DNA from: Myxococcota bacterium
Lineage (GTDB): Bacteria > Myxococcota_A > UBA9160 > UBA6930
NCBI GenBank assembly: GCA_028277885.1
Contig: JANQFK010000076.1
Location: forward strand, 59,639 to 123,638
Length of the DNA stretch: 64,000 bases
Direction of reading: 5' to 3'
Shown in pieces: positions 56,828-63,872 of this stretch (position 1 is its first letter; the number at the start of each line of letters is the position of its first letter). The notes below the pieces were generated by a model. That model did not search any database. It was given only the letters and a program-made list of their open reading frames with translations, and had not been told where the DNA came from. Both the position numbers and the translations under genes were made by a program.

Positions 56828-57298
56828 ATGAATGCCGAAGAGCCCACCCCGATCTACCAGCTGATCTACTCGAGCGCTGCGGCTCGCGAGATGAGAAGCG
56901 AAGAGCTGGAGGGAATCCTTGCGGCAGCGAGGCGGAACAACTCCGCGCTGGGGATCACCGGGATGCTGCTCTACCACGAAGGCTCATTCCTTCAAGTGCT
57001 CGAGGGAAAGCGAGAGCTTGTGGAAGAACTCTTCAGCCGGATCGAGAAGGATGATCGACACACAGCCGCAATGGTCCTGCTGAGGAGCGAGCTCCCCGAG
57101 CGGGCGTTCGAGGGCTGGAGCATGGGATTCTATCGAGCCCGCTCCGAGGATCTGCGAACGCTAGCCGGCCGTAGCGATTTCCTTCGCACCGGCGTAGTTC
57201 GTACAACCGACGAAGAGCACGGAGAAAAGGCGCGCAGGATCCTTCTTGCGTTTCGCGAGGGTCGCTGGCGGCGGAGAGTCGCTACTCAGGCCGCCTAG
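56828..57298 (+). CDS. BLUF-domain blue-light photoreceptor
   Basis: A 156-residue protein with a BLUF domain (about residues 8-100). The flavin-network residues are present: Y14 in LIYSSAA, N37/N38 in RNNSALGITG, and Q56 in FLQVLEG. It should bind FAD and sense blue light. No output domain is fused. It is on the plus strand, against the main array direction. Confidence 0.88.
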   Translation: MNAEEPTPIYQLIYSSAAAREMRSEELEGILAAARRNNSALGITGMLLYHEGSFLQVLEGKRELVEELFSRIEKDDRHTAAMVLLRSELPERAFEGWSMGFYRARSEDLRTLAGRSDFLRTGVVRTTDEEHGEKARRILLAFREGRWRRRVATQAA

Positions 57299-57308
57299 GG
57301 GGGAGCTC

Positions 57309-57330
57309 TCGTCGATCGTCACGTCGACGA
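57309..57330. terminator. Hairpin after the BLUF gene
   Basis: TCGTCGA and TCGACGA form a 7-base stem with an 8-base loop, 10 bases after the stop. No U-tract. Confidence 0.35.
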
Positions 57331-57577
57331 TTCTCTCGCCTGCTCTAGGTTCCGGAGTATCCATACCAAGCCTCAATGGGAGTCTGCTGATTCTCGCTCA
57401 GCAGGCGCTCGATTCACCGAAGCTCCTGCGCGCTGAACCCAAGGTTTCGCTGTGGTGCTGGCTGGCGGCGGTGGCCGCGCGCTGAGCACCGGGCCTTCCG
57501 CGGGCTCAACGGGTCCGTGCCGAGCTCGAAGGGATCGATCGATCGCTGCTATGCTCTCGCGGGAGGAAGCCATCCGA

Positions 57578-58321
57578 GTGACCGAGACGCCACTGCGCGC
57601 CTTTGTCCCCGACCGCCTCTGGCTCTGCGAGTACGGCGTGCGGTACGGAGGCATGGACCTGGAGGCGCGCACGACCGTGGTGCGACTCGCGAATGGGGAC
57701 CTGTTCGTGCACTCGCCAGGCCCGCTCGAGCCCGCCCTGCAGCGTCAGGTCGCGGAGCTGGGCCGGGTGGCGCACATCGTGGCACCAGGAACGTTCCACC
57801 ACTACCACGTCCGGACCTGGGCGGATGCCCATCCGGAGGCACAGGTTTGGCTGTGCCCGGGTCTGCGGAGGAAGCGGCCCGGCCTGCCGGCCGGCAGGGA
57901 GCTGTCCGACGAGGCGCCCCCGGCCTGGCGCGACGAGATCGAGCAGGTCGTGCTGCGCGGCGCTCGCGTCATCGCGGAGGTGCTGTTCTTCGACCGGTCC
58001 AGCCGCACCCTGATCGTCACGGACAGCATCGAGTACTACGGCGACCGCAGCCGGAACGTACCTTGGCTGCTGCGCCTGTGGTGGGTCCTGTTCCGGAAGT
58101 GGAACCGGCCGTCGCCTGCGCCCGAGTACGGCATGGGCTTTCGAGATCGCGGGCTCGCTCGGCGCTGCCTGGAGCACGCCCTGGGCTGGGACTTCGAACG
58201 CATCGTGCTCTCCCACGGAGACCTGATCGAGCGCGACGGCCACGCCCAAGCGGCCCGCGCCTGGCGCCACCTCGTGCCCGAGCCGGTGGCGCCCCACGTT
58301 TCCGACCCGCGCGCCGCCTAG
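57578..58321 (+). CDS. DUF4336 family protein (metallo-beta-lactamase-like)
   Basis: A 247-residue protein with IVAPGTFHHYHVRTWADAHPEAQVW, cited as FHHYHVRTW, then FFDRSSRTLIVTDSIEYY and FERIVLSHGDLIERDG. These match DUF4336, related to the metallo-beta-lactamase fold. GTG at 57578 was chosen for its GGGAGG site and because TATGCT upstream looks like a -10. Its TAG stop lies inside the attC core, as in a normal plus-oriented cassette. Confidence 0.82.
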   Translation: MTETPLRAFVPDRLWLCEYGVRYGGMDLEARTTVVRLANGDLFVHSPGPLEPALQRQVAELGRVAHIVAPGTFHHYHVRTWADAHPEAQVWLCPGLRRKRPGLPAGRELSDEAPPAWRDEIEQVVLRGARVIAEVLFFDRSSRTLIVTDSIEYYGDRSRNVPWLLRLWWVLFRKWNRPSPAPEYGMGFRDRGLARRCLEHALGWDFERIVLSHGDLIERDGHAQAARAWRHLVPEPVAPHVSDPRAA

Positions 58322-58439
58322 CGGAGCTGGCGCTCAGCGGCGGGGGCAACTTGCCGTTGCGACGCCGACACTACCTGAGAGCCTGCCGAAGCCGGTTGGA
58401 GCGCGCTATTCCCGCGTCCGCTGAAACACCTGGTTAGGC
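58316..58439. repeat. attC site
   Basis: GCCTAGC to GTTAGGC, 124 bases. The left core overlaps the stop of the plus-strand DUF4336 gene, and the right core lies 24 bases from the stop of the next minus-strand ORF, so its orientation is ambiguous. Confidence 0.8.
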
Positions 58440-58462
58440 GGCACGCTCCTAGGACCTGTGAG

Positions 58463-58759
58463 TCACGTCAGCTGGTCCCACCACCCAGCCTGATACACGA
58501 GAGCCCAAAGAAGGAAGGCGCCTGGAAGGAACATGCCGCGCCTGAAGTGGTCGAGAGTAGAGCCCGTTGGCTTGAGGAGGAGGATGTTGCCGATCACGGT
58601 GACAGGAATCGCGGCAAGCAGTGCGAAGAAGACACCCAGCGCAGCGAACTCGGCAGCTCTGGCCGAGGAGTCGACGTTCGCGAGAGCAAGCATCCCGAGG
58701 ATCAGGACACCAAGAGGATAGACAAAGCCTCCCAGAATTCTGGAGCATCTGGCGTTCAC
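58463..58759 (-). CDS. Three-helix membrane protein, unknown
   Basis: A 98-residue protein with three membrane helices, for example GVLILGMLALANV and ALLAAIPVTVIGNILLL. GTG start at 58759 with an AAGGG site, 15 bases after the attC core. No family recognised. Confidence 0.66.
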   Translation of the reverse strand: MNARCSRILGGFVYPLGVLILGMLALANVDSSARAAEFAALGVFFALLAAIPVTVIGNILLLKPTGSTLDHFRRGMFLPGAFLLWALVYQAGWWDQLT

Positions 58760-58773
58760 AATGCCCTTGTGCC

Positions 58774-58904
58774 GCCTGGCGGAGCTGGTGCTCAGCGGCC
58801 GGGCCGCCGCCGTAGTGACCCGGAGCGCCAGCGCTCGTGGCCGAACGATACCACGGATCGATCACGGCGAGAGGTGCCCGGCCCGCTGCAGCGCAGGGTT
58901 GGGC
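58774..58904 (-). repeat. attC site
   Basis: GCCTGGC to GTTGGGC, 131 bases. Minus-strand TATCGT extended -10 at 58845-58850 (CCGTGGTATCGT), 86 bases before the next ORF. Confidence 0.85.
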
Positions 58905-58914
58905 GGCGGCGCTA

Positions 58915-59238
58915 CTACTTGCGAAGGATCGTATTCCCCACCCGGCCGCTTGCCACCACAAGCCCGCCGTAGTTCAGCTTGAACTCTGAACCCGACCGGA
59001 TCGAGTTGTAGGAGTCGAGTGCCGCGATGACCTCAATCTCGACTTCCACCGGGGTTCCGAAGGGAAGCCGCTCCGACCCATCGATCGTGCGTACGCGGCA
59101 GGCGACTAGTGAACCGGCGAAGTTGAATGACGGAGTCGTTCCGTCGTAACCGCCCCGCGGGAGCACCGCCTTGGCACCTGGCTCCATCGTGAGCTGAGCC
59201 TTGAATGCGTAGGCTCGATCGGATTGCGTGGTGTGCAT
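58915..59238 (-). CDS. Stand-alone EF-Tu domain-3-like protein
   Basis: A 107-residue beta-barrel-like protein. Its order FKAQLTMEP, then a Gly-rich turn and FNFAGSLVACRVRTIDGSERLPFG, and SGSEFKLNYGGLVVASGRV near the end follows the C-terminal barrel of elongation factor Tu (aminoacyl-tRNA and EF-Ts contact domain). No GTPase domain is present. It may mimic or interfere with EF-Tu, or be an unrelated barrel. ATG 10 bases after the attC core. Confidence 0.65.
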   Translation of the reverse strand: MHTTQSDRAYAFKAQLTMEPGAKAVLPRGGYDGTTPSFNFAGSLVACRVRTIDGSERLPFGTPVEVEIEVIAALDSYNSIRSGSEFKLNYGGLVVASGRVGNTILRK

Positions 59239-59247
59239 CGTGCCGAC

Positions 59248-59375
59248 GCCTGACGACCTGGCGCTCAGGGGCCGGCGGGCACGCCCTGCCGGCCCATTGC
59301 GCCTATGCCTCGGCAAGGTACCCCACTGAGTTTGGAGCACCGAGTTGGCCGGTACGCTGCAGCGCCTGGTTGGGC
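59248..59375 (-). repeat. attC site
   Basis: GCCTGAC to GTTGGGC, 128 bases, both arms present. Minus-strand TACCTT at 59315-59320, 77 bases before the next ORF; the TGG extension is lost here. Confidence 0.85.
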
Positions 59376-59391
59376 GGCGGCTCTCGTAGCA

Positions 59392-59820
59392 CTAGGACTG
59401 GGGCCTCGGCGCGAGCGCGAACCCGAGAGCGGCTAGACCGATTGTGGCGGCGGCGGCTGGCCACGGCGCCGAGGCCGGCGTGAGAAGAGTGAGCGTGAGA
59501 GAGGTGTAGAGCGCGGAGAACCCCGAGAGCGCGACTGCGGCCGGAAGTGCTCTGTACGCCCACACCTCCCGCAAACGGAAGGGAATGCTGAGCAGAACGA
59601 CGATGGTGGCCCCCGCGAACAGGAAGCCGCCGCCCCCGCCCCGAAGCGCCGCCAGCATGACTCCCTGTTCATTCGGGGGAAGGTCGCGCCATGGGCGTTG
59701 AAGCCCGTCCGCGTGGTAGGGCATGAACTCTGATGCGGTCAGGTACCGCAATCCGAACCCCAGGAGGGTGAGCGCAGGAACCAGGTAGCACGCAACTGCC
59801 GCCCGCTCTCGGTTTGTCAT
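59392..59820 (-). CDS. Four-helix membrane protein, unknown
   Basis: A 142-residue protein with four membrane helices and a polar loop FMPYHADGLQRPWRDLPPNEQ after the first helix. A Gly-rich stretch (LRGGGGGFLFAGA) starts the second helix. No family recognised. The ATG lies 13 bases after the attC core. Confidence 0.66.
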   Translation of the reverse strand: MTNRERAAVACYLVPALTLLGFGLRYLTASEFMPYHADGLQRPWRDLPPNEQGVMLAALRGGGGGFLFAGATIVVLLSIPFRLREVWAYRALPAAVALSGFSALYTSLTLTLLTPASAPWPAAAATIGLAALGFALAPRPQS

Positions 59821-59832
59821 TGGCGTGCCGAC

Positions 59833-59969
59833 GCCTCGGACCTGGCGCTCAGCGGCCGCCAAGGGCCCTGCTGCCCAGGGCCGGCCGAAGCGCCGAAGTT
59901 CGACGCCAGACTACCACACGCTGTTTTTCGAACGGGCCCTTGGCGGTCCGCTGCAGCGCCTGGGTAGGC
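59833..59969 (-). repeat. attC site
   Basis: GCCTCGG to GGTAGGC, 137 bases. Minus-strand TAGTCT at 59910-59915, 90 bases before the next ORF. The middle arm (AAGGGCCC) differs from the GGCCGGGCC type. Confidence 0.82.
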
Positions 59970-59975
59970 GGCGGA

Positions 59976-60311
59976 TCACCCGAAAACGTGGCTCAGTGCT
60001 TCGACGTAGCTCTTGAGTTTCTTTCGAAGGGGTGAGAATACTTCTTCAGGCTCGAGCGACTTGACAGCTAGAGCACGGGCTACCGAGACCTCAGGCTCCC
60101 ACTCGCGGTACCTCGCGAGCACGGTGGTTGAGGTGCCTTCCACATAGTGTCGAAGGAGCTCGTCGAGCGCGGTCTCATCGACGTGGCCCTCTCGAAGGTC
60201 TCGACACGCACTGGCGATGTGCTGGAGGTCGTGGTGGAGCTCGCGATTGCACGCGATCTCGGAAAGCTCGCAAAGCTTCTTCGTCTCGATCTTTGAGAAG
60301 TTAGGCGACAC
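59976..60311 (-). CDS. Helical soluble protein, unknown
   Basis: A 111-residue protein made mostly of helices, for example KKLCELSEIACNRELHHDLQHIASACRDL, cited by ends. No family recognised. The GTG at 60311 has a GGAGAG site and lies 15 bases after the attC core GTTAGGC; the stop lies 7 bases from the next core. Confidence 0.65.
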   Translation of the reverse strand: MSPNFSKIETKKLCELSEIACNRELHHDLQHIASACRDLREGHVDETALDELLRHYVEGTSTTVLARYREWEPEVSVARALAVKSLEPEEVFSPLRKKLKSYVEALSHVFG

Positions 60312-60325
60312 GTGTTCTCTCCGAC

Positions 60326-60456
60326 GCCTAACGGACCTGGCGCTCAGCGGCTGGGCCGCCCCCCGTGGTGGCCCAGAGCGCCCAGGTGCGTGACCCAACG
60401 CTACCACCCGAATTTCGAGCGCGCTGTGCCCGGTCCGCTGCAGCGCCTGGTTAGGC
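60326..60456 (-). repeat. attC site (perfect cores)
   Basis: GCCTAAC to GTTAGGC, 131 bases, with GGCGCTCAGCGG and CCGCTGCAGCGCC arms. Minus-strand TAGCGT at 60398-60403, 87 bases before the next ORF. Confidence 0.92.
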
Positions 60457-60462
60457 AGCATG

Positions 60463-60753
60463 CTACCCGACCTCCGGGAGCAACCTGGAAGCACGGAAGA
60501 CCGTGACGATCTCGATTCGGTCGGCCGAAGTGATTCGGTACACGAGACGGTAGGGTCGAACGATGAGTTCCCGGAGGCTCTCGTCTCCAATTTCGGGAAC
60601 TGCCCTGCCGCGCCTCGGAAACTCGGAGACTCGCTCCGCAGAAGTGATCAAGCGCTGCACTACCAAGGCTGCGTAGACTTCGGAATCTTGGGCGATGTGA
60701 TCGCGGATTCCCTCGAGATCGAGGACGGACCTGGGCGACCAGATGAGGGTCAC
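60463..60753 (-). CDS. ParE/RelE-superfamily toxin
   Basis: A 96-residue toxin. WSPRSVLDLEGIRDHIAQDS, FPRRGRAVPEIGDESLREL and PYRLVYRIT are typical of ParE-type toxins, which poison DNA gyrase; some relatives cut mRNA. GTG start overlaps the antitoxin stop (GTGA), the usual order for this pair. Found in a cassette, as is common for stabilising toxin-antitoxin modules in arrays. Confidence 0.88.
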   Translation of the reverse strand: MTLIWSPRSVLDLEGIRDHIAQDSEVYAALVVQRLITSAERVSEFPRRGRAVPEIGDESLRELIVRPYRLVYRITSADRIEIVTVFRASRLLPEVG

Positions 60754-60932
60754 GCGCTGAAGCGCCGCTTCACTTCCTCGTGAGTCACGCTCTGGCCAGA
60801 ATCGAGCTGGCCAAGTCCTTCTTGCACACGGGCCAGGAACACCAACCGCTCGATCGCGTCATCAATCGTCGCGTCGGCCGGAAGGTCTTGCAGGGCCTCG
60901 AGGATGCGCTGTTTCGGGGTGGCTTCGGGCAT
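60750..60932 (-). CDS. Antitoxin of the ParE-type module
   Basis: A 60-residue protein with PADATIDDAIERLVFLARVQEGL and a C-terminal SVTHEEVKRRF toxin-binding-like tail. It matches the short antitoxins of RelB/ParD-type addiction modules. It is translated with the toxin and should repress the operon. The ATG at 60932 is 36 bases after the attC core. Confidence 0.85.
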   Translation of the reverse strand: MPEATPKQRILEALQDLPADATIDDAIERLVFLARVQEGLGQLDSGQSVTHEEVKRRFSA

Positions 60933-60968
60933 TCGACCAGACTAGCAAACGAGGGAACCCGCCGTGCT

Positions 60969-61098
60969 GCCTTACGGACCTGGCGCTCAGCGGCCGGGCC
61001 GCCGCCGTGGCGGCTCGGAGCGCCCAGGTGCATGGCCAGACGCTACCACCAGAGATTGGACCCCGCTGTGGCCTGTCCGCTGCGGCGCCTGGTTAGGC
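60969..61098 (-). repeat. attC site
   Basis: GCCTTAC to GTTAGGC, 130 bases. Nearly the same middle as the site at 62941. Minus-strand TAGCGT at 61040-61045. Confidence 0.9.
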
Positions 61099-61112
61099 GG
61101 CGCGACGCCCGC

Positions 61113-61823
61113 TCAGAGCTCAGGTACCCGGAGACACTCGGGAACTTCCTTTAGCAATCGAATGTAGTCCGCAGACCCCTCAGAGCGTTCGAACCAGCGC
61201 AGGTTGCCGTCGACTCCGGGTATAGACTCGAAGCCTCTCTCGATGTGCTCGATGAGCTTTGCGGGCGAGGACTCAAGAGGGACATGCTTGACGATGCGGC
61301 ACTCGACTACTAGCGCGTTCGCTGGAGCAGCCTTCGCTGTCTCGTCTGCGAACAGGTCGGCAAAGACTGGAGCCCAATGAGCGCGCGCTGCAACGTGGCA
61401 GCCCTCGGACGCGTGGAGTGAGGCAAGGAAGTCGTCCAGCTGGTCGGCGTCGTAGGAGCGGCGGTCAGCTGTGAGGAAGCGGTAGTTGCAGACGAACACC
61501 TTGCCGTCGATCTCGCCCGAGTTCACGGGTGGCGTGGTTGCGAGTGCTTCCATGAACATGCATTCAGGAACGAGCTGGGGTAGACCGGAATTCCGCGCAG
61601 CGATCGCTCGAGCCCGCTCGATCTTCCTGCCGTAGCTTCCGTGTTTCCAACCGGTCGCTGGAATTGAGCCAACTACCAAGTAGTCCAAGCGCTCATTGAC
61701 GACCTTGCAGGTCTGGCCACCACGCGCTCGGGCTTCACGCTCGGCTTGTGTTCGTTTGAGGTCGGCAAGCTTTCCTGTGAAGCAGAAGCTGCGATCTCTG
61801 AACGTGAGTGTTTCGCTTTGCAT
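61113..61823 (-). CDS. BRCT-domain protein
   Basis: A 236-residue protein. Residues 7-90 form a BRCT domain: FCFTGKLADLKRTQAEREARARGG, cited by ends, VNERLDYLVVG and SYGRKIERARAI match the BRCT of NAD-dependent DNA ligases. The C-terminal half (about 95-236) is not recognised. It may bind DNA ends or phosphopeptides. Base composition is less GC-rich than the chromosome to the left. The ATG lies 7 bases after the attC core. Confidence 0.84.
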   Translation of the reverse strand: MQSETLTFRDRSFCFTGKLADLKRTQAEREARARGGQTCKVVNERLDYLVVGSIPATGWKHGSYGRKIERARAIAARNSGLPQLVPECMFMEALATTPPVNSGEIDGKVFVCNYRFLTADRRSYDADQLDDFLASLHASEGCHVAARAHWAPVFADLFADETAKAAPANALVVECRIVKHVPLESSPAKLIEHIERGFESIPGVDGNLRWFERSEGSADYIRLLKEVPECLRVPEL

Positions 61824-61829
61824 CGCAAC

Positions 61830-61965
61830 GTCCAACGGACCTCGCGGTTCAGCTGCGCCCAATAGCGCTGACTGCCAACGTTGGGGCACGGTGCCCGCCG
61901 CCAAGACGATACCACGGATCCATTGGAGGCAGCTGTTGGGCGTCAGCTGCAACCGCTTGTTAGGC
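61830..61965 (-). repeat. attC site (variant)
   Basis: GTCCAAC to GTTAGGC, 136 bases. The middle differs from the main type (TTGGGGCACGGTGCCC). Minus-strand TATCGT at 61906-61911, 83 bases before the BRCT start. The right core overlaps the TAA stop of the upstream ORF. Confidence 0.88.
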
Positions 61966-62925
61966 GCCGGTGAAATCGCGCTGCCACCCGGTTCTGAAGT
62001 ACGGAAGCTTGAAGGTGTCGGTGAACCCGTCACCCTGGAATGCAGCTCTGAGCTGATACTTGCCAAAGGTGCGAAGAGGCTGTTCTGGCTGCTCGTATGA
62101 GAATCGAACTTCGTTCCGCCCGTCGTTTGCGCGCAGGATCCGGATTCGTGGGTAGGCGAGAAGACGTTCGTCGAAGTAGACGACGTCGGGGAGCAGTCTC
62201 AGGCGTCGCGCGAGGTCAAGAAGGTCTAGCGGCTCCTTGCCCAGCTCCGGAGGCTTGGGCTCAAGCGGCGAAGACCAGATCTCGAACACGGCGTTCTCGA
62301 GATGCTGGCCCAAGAGGTAGAGGTGTACGAAATGAAGCTTCAGGTCGCGATAGAGTGAAATCGCGGTGTCCCCGTCGTTGTGCAGATTCGGATCGGGGCC
62401 GACGATACGGGCGTCTATTGCGGATTCGACGAAGTAGCCAGGGACGAAGAGCTCCTCGTGGTGCATCATTACGCCACAGAGTCGCCCAGTGCGATGCTTG
62501 ATTGCGTTGACGATCTCGCCCACGCGATTGCGGTAGTTGGCAGCGCGGGATGCGAAGTCGCGAACGCTGCAGTTCTTGTTGGCGATCTTGTTCGATGTGA
62601 AGAAGCTCCTTAGGATGTTCTTGCAGTCGTCGAGGTGCTCAGCGAGAGCGTAGAGCAGGGACTCGTGGCGATCGATGAGGACTCCGAGCTCCGGAAGTTC
62701 CGCACCCGTTTCGTACTTGGTTCGTACGGAATCGAGTTCGTCGAGGACGGTGCGAAAGCGATTCGCCAGACGGCCGAGGGAGAGACTGTAGATACCTGCA
62801 GGATGACGGAGCCGAAGGCGCGAGTAGTGAAGCTGGTCGTAGGGAAGGTTTCGCAATAGCCAGGCAATCCTCGGCTTGGGGTCAATTCCCTCCGGAGACT
62901 GTGCGTGGACCATCTCCACCATCAC
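61960..62925 (-). CDS. Cassette protein of unknown function
   Basis: A 321-residue protein with no family recognised. The N-terminal half is helical (LANRFRTVLDELDSVRTKYE, ALAEHLDDCKNILRSFF), with HRTGRLCGVMMHHEELFVP in the middle and a beta-rich end. The TAA stop lies inside the attC core. Start codon is uncertain: GTG 62925, ATG 62922 and ATG 62913 are in frame, 16-28 bases from the core. GC content is clearly lower than in the chromosomal part. Confidence 0.68.
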   Translation of the reverse strand: MMVEMVHAQSPEGIDPKPRIAWLLRNLPYDQLHYSRLRLRHPAGIYSLSLGRLANRFRTVLDELDSVRTKYETGAELPELGVLIDRHESLLYALAEHLDDCKNILRSFFTSNKIANKNCSVRDFASRAANYRNRVGEIVNAIKHRTGRLCGVMMHHEELFVPGYFVESAIDARIVGPDPNLHNDGDTAISLYRDLKLHFVHLYLLGQHLENAVFEIWSSPLEPKPPELGKEPLDLLDLARRLRLLPDVVYFDERLLAYPRIRILRANDGRNEVRFSYEQPEQPLRTFGKYQLRAAFQGDGFTDTFKLPYFRTGWQRDFTGA

Positions 62926-62940
62926 GGCCCGCTCGCCGGC

Positions 62941-63070
62941 GCCTAACGGACCTGGCGCTCAGCGGCCGGGCCACCGCCGTGGCGGCTCGGAGCGCCCAGG
63001 TGCATGGCCAGACGCTACCACCCGAAATTGGAGCGCGCTGTGCCCGCTCCGCTGCAGCGCCTGGTTAGGC
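62941..63070 (-). repeat. attC site (perfect cores)
   Basis: GCCTAAC to GTTAGGC, 130 bases, with all arms intact. Minus-strand TAGCGT at 63012-63017, 87 bases before the next ORF. Confidence 0.93.
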
Positions 63071-63077
63071 GGCCGCC

Positions 63078-63365
63078 CTACGATGCTCGCTGCAGTCGCG
63101 GGAGCCTTCGAGCGGGGCGATTGCGCGCAAGATCGTAGGCGGACTGAAGGTTGAGCCAGAACTCCGGCGTCGTATTGAACGCATGGGAAAGCAACCAGGC
63201 CGTCTCTGGAGTGACGCCTCGCTTGCCGCGAACGAGCTCGTTGATCCGCTGAACCGGCACGCCGAGGTGCTCTGCCAGCGCCACCTGGGTCTGGCCCATG
63301 GGGACGAGGAACTCCTCGCGGAGGATCTCGCCCGGATGAGTGGGAATGCGACGCTCGGGCTGCAT
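63078..63365 (-). CDS. higA: HigA-family XRE antitoxin
   Basis: A 95-residue helix-turn-helix protein: IPTHPGEILREEFLVPMG, VALAEHLGVPVQRINELVRGKRG, cited by ends, and TTPEFWLNLQSAYDLA, the HigA/VapI signature. It binds the toxin and represses the operon. The ATG is 2 bases after the toxin stop, and the stop is 7 bases from the attC core. Confidence 0.92.
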   Translation of the reverse strand: MQPERRIPTHPGEILREEFLVPMGQTQVALAEHLGVPVQRINELVRGKRGVTPETAWLLSHAFNTTPEFWLNLQSAYDLARNRPARRLPRLQRAS

Positions 63366-63367
63366 GT

Positions 63368-63664
63368 TTACCCCTTGTGGTAGTCGAGGAGACGGACGTC
63401 GTGGGCGGCGCCTTCGGCCCAACGAAAGACGATGCGCCACTGATCGTTCACTCGGATGCTGTGGAAACCCCGCCACTCTCCCCGAAGGGCCTCGAGCCGG
63501 TTCCCAGGTGGCGAACGCAGGTCCAGCAAGGCATGGGCAGCGTTTACCATGTCGAGCTTTCGCGTGGCCGCGGCCACGATGTCGTTCGGATACGCCCGCA
63601 CACGGCGAGTGCGCCTGCCGTGGTAGAGATCCGCGGTGGCTTGGTCGCCGAAGCTTGCGATCAC
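63368..63664 (-). CDS. higB: HigB/RelE-like toxin
   Basis: A 98-residue toxin with VIASFGDQATADLYHGRR, LDLRSPPGNRLEALRGEWRG and WRIVFRWAEGAAHDVRLLDYH, the HigB pattern of ribosome-dependent mRNA interferases. Toxin first, antitoxin second, as in classical higBA. GTG start, 51 bases after the attC core. Confidence 0.91.
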   Translation of the reverse strand: MIASFGDQATADLYHGRRTRRVRAYPNDIVAAATRKLDMVNAAHALLDLRSPPGNRLEALRGEWRGFHSIRVNDQWRIVFRWAEGAAHDVRLLDYHKG

Positions 63665-63714
63665 CGCAGAAGATTATCGGATACACGGATATCGTGCAAC
63701 ACGGCGCTGCGAAC

Positions 63715-63846
63715 GCCTAACTGACCTGGCGCTCAGCGGCCGGCTTGCCGCAAGCGGCGGCTCGAAGCGCCCTAGGTTGATGCCAAAGGCTACCAGACGT
63801 CGTTTGAAACGCGCGGTAGCCGGTCAGCTGCAGCGCCTTGTTAGGC
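63715..63846 (-). repeat. attC site (most proximal seen)
   Basis: GCCTAAC to GTTAGGC, 132 bases, with a GTCAGCTGCAGCGCC right arm. Minus-strand TAGCCT (CTGGTAGCCT) at 63787-63792, 123 bases before higB. Confidence 0.9.
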
Positions 63847-63872
63847 GGCGCAGCGGGTCCGGTCCGGGTTCA

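Larger units (their letters stand above)
48294..63846 (-). mobile_element. Chromosomal integron cassette array
   Basis: About 20 related attC sites lie between 48866 and 63846, each with RYYYAAC-like and GTTRRRY-like outer cores and inner arms GGCGCTCAGCGG and CCGCTGCAGCGCC. ORFs fit between them as cassettes, mostly on the minus strand. Core quality is best at the right end, which places attI and the integrase beyond the right edge. Site homogeneity is typical of sedentary chromosomal integrons. Confidence 0.9.

Noticed and set aside
48294..63846. Regular repeats considered as a CRISPR array
   Set aside because: Spacing is irregular (0.1-1.6 kb), repeats are 90-140 bases with internal symmetry, and spacers are ORFs. 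No cas gene is present.
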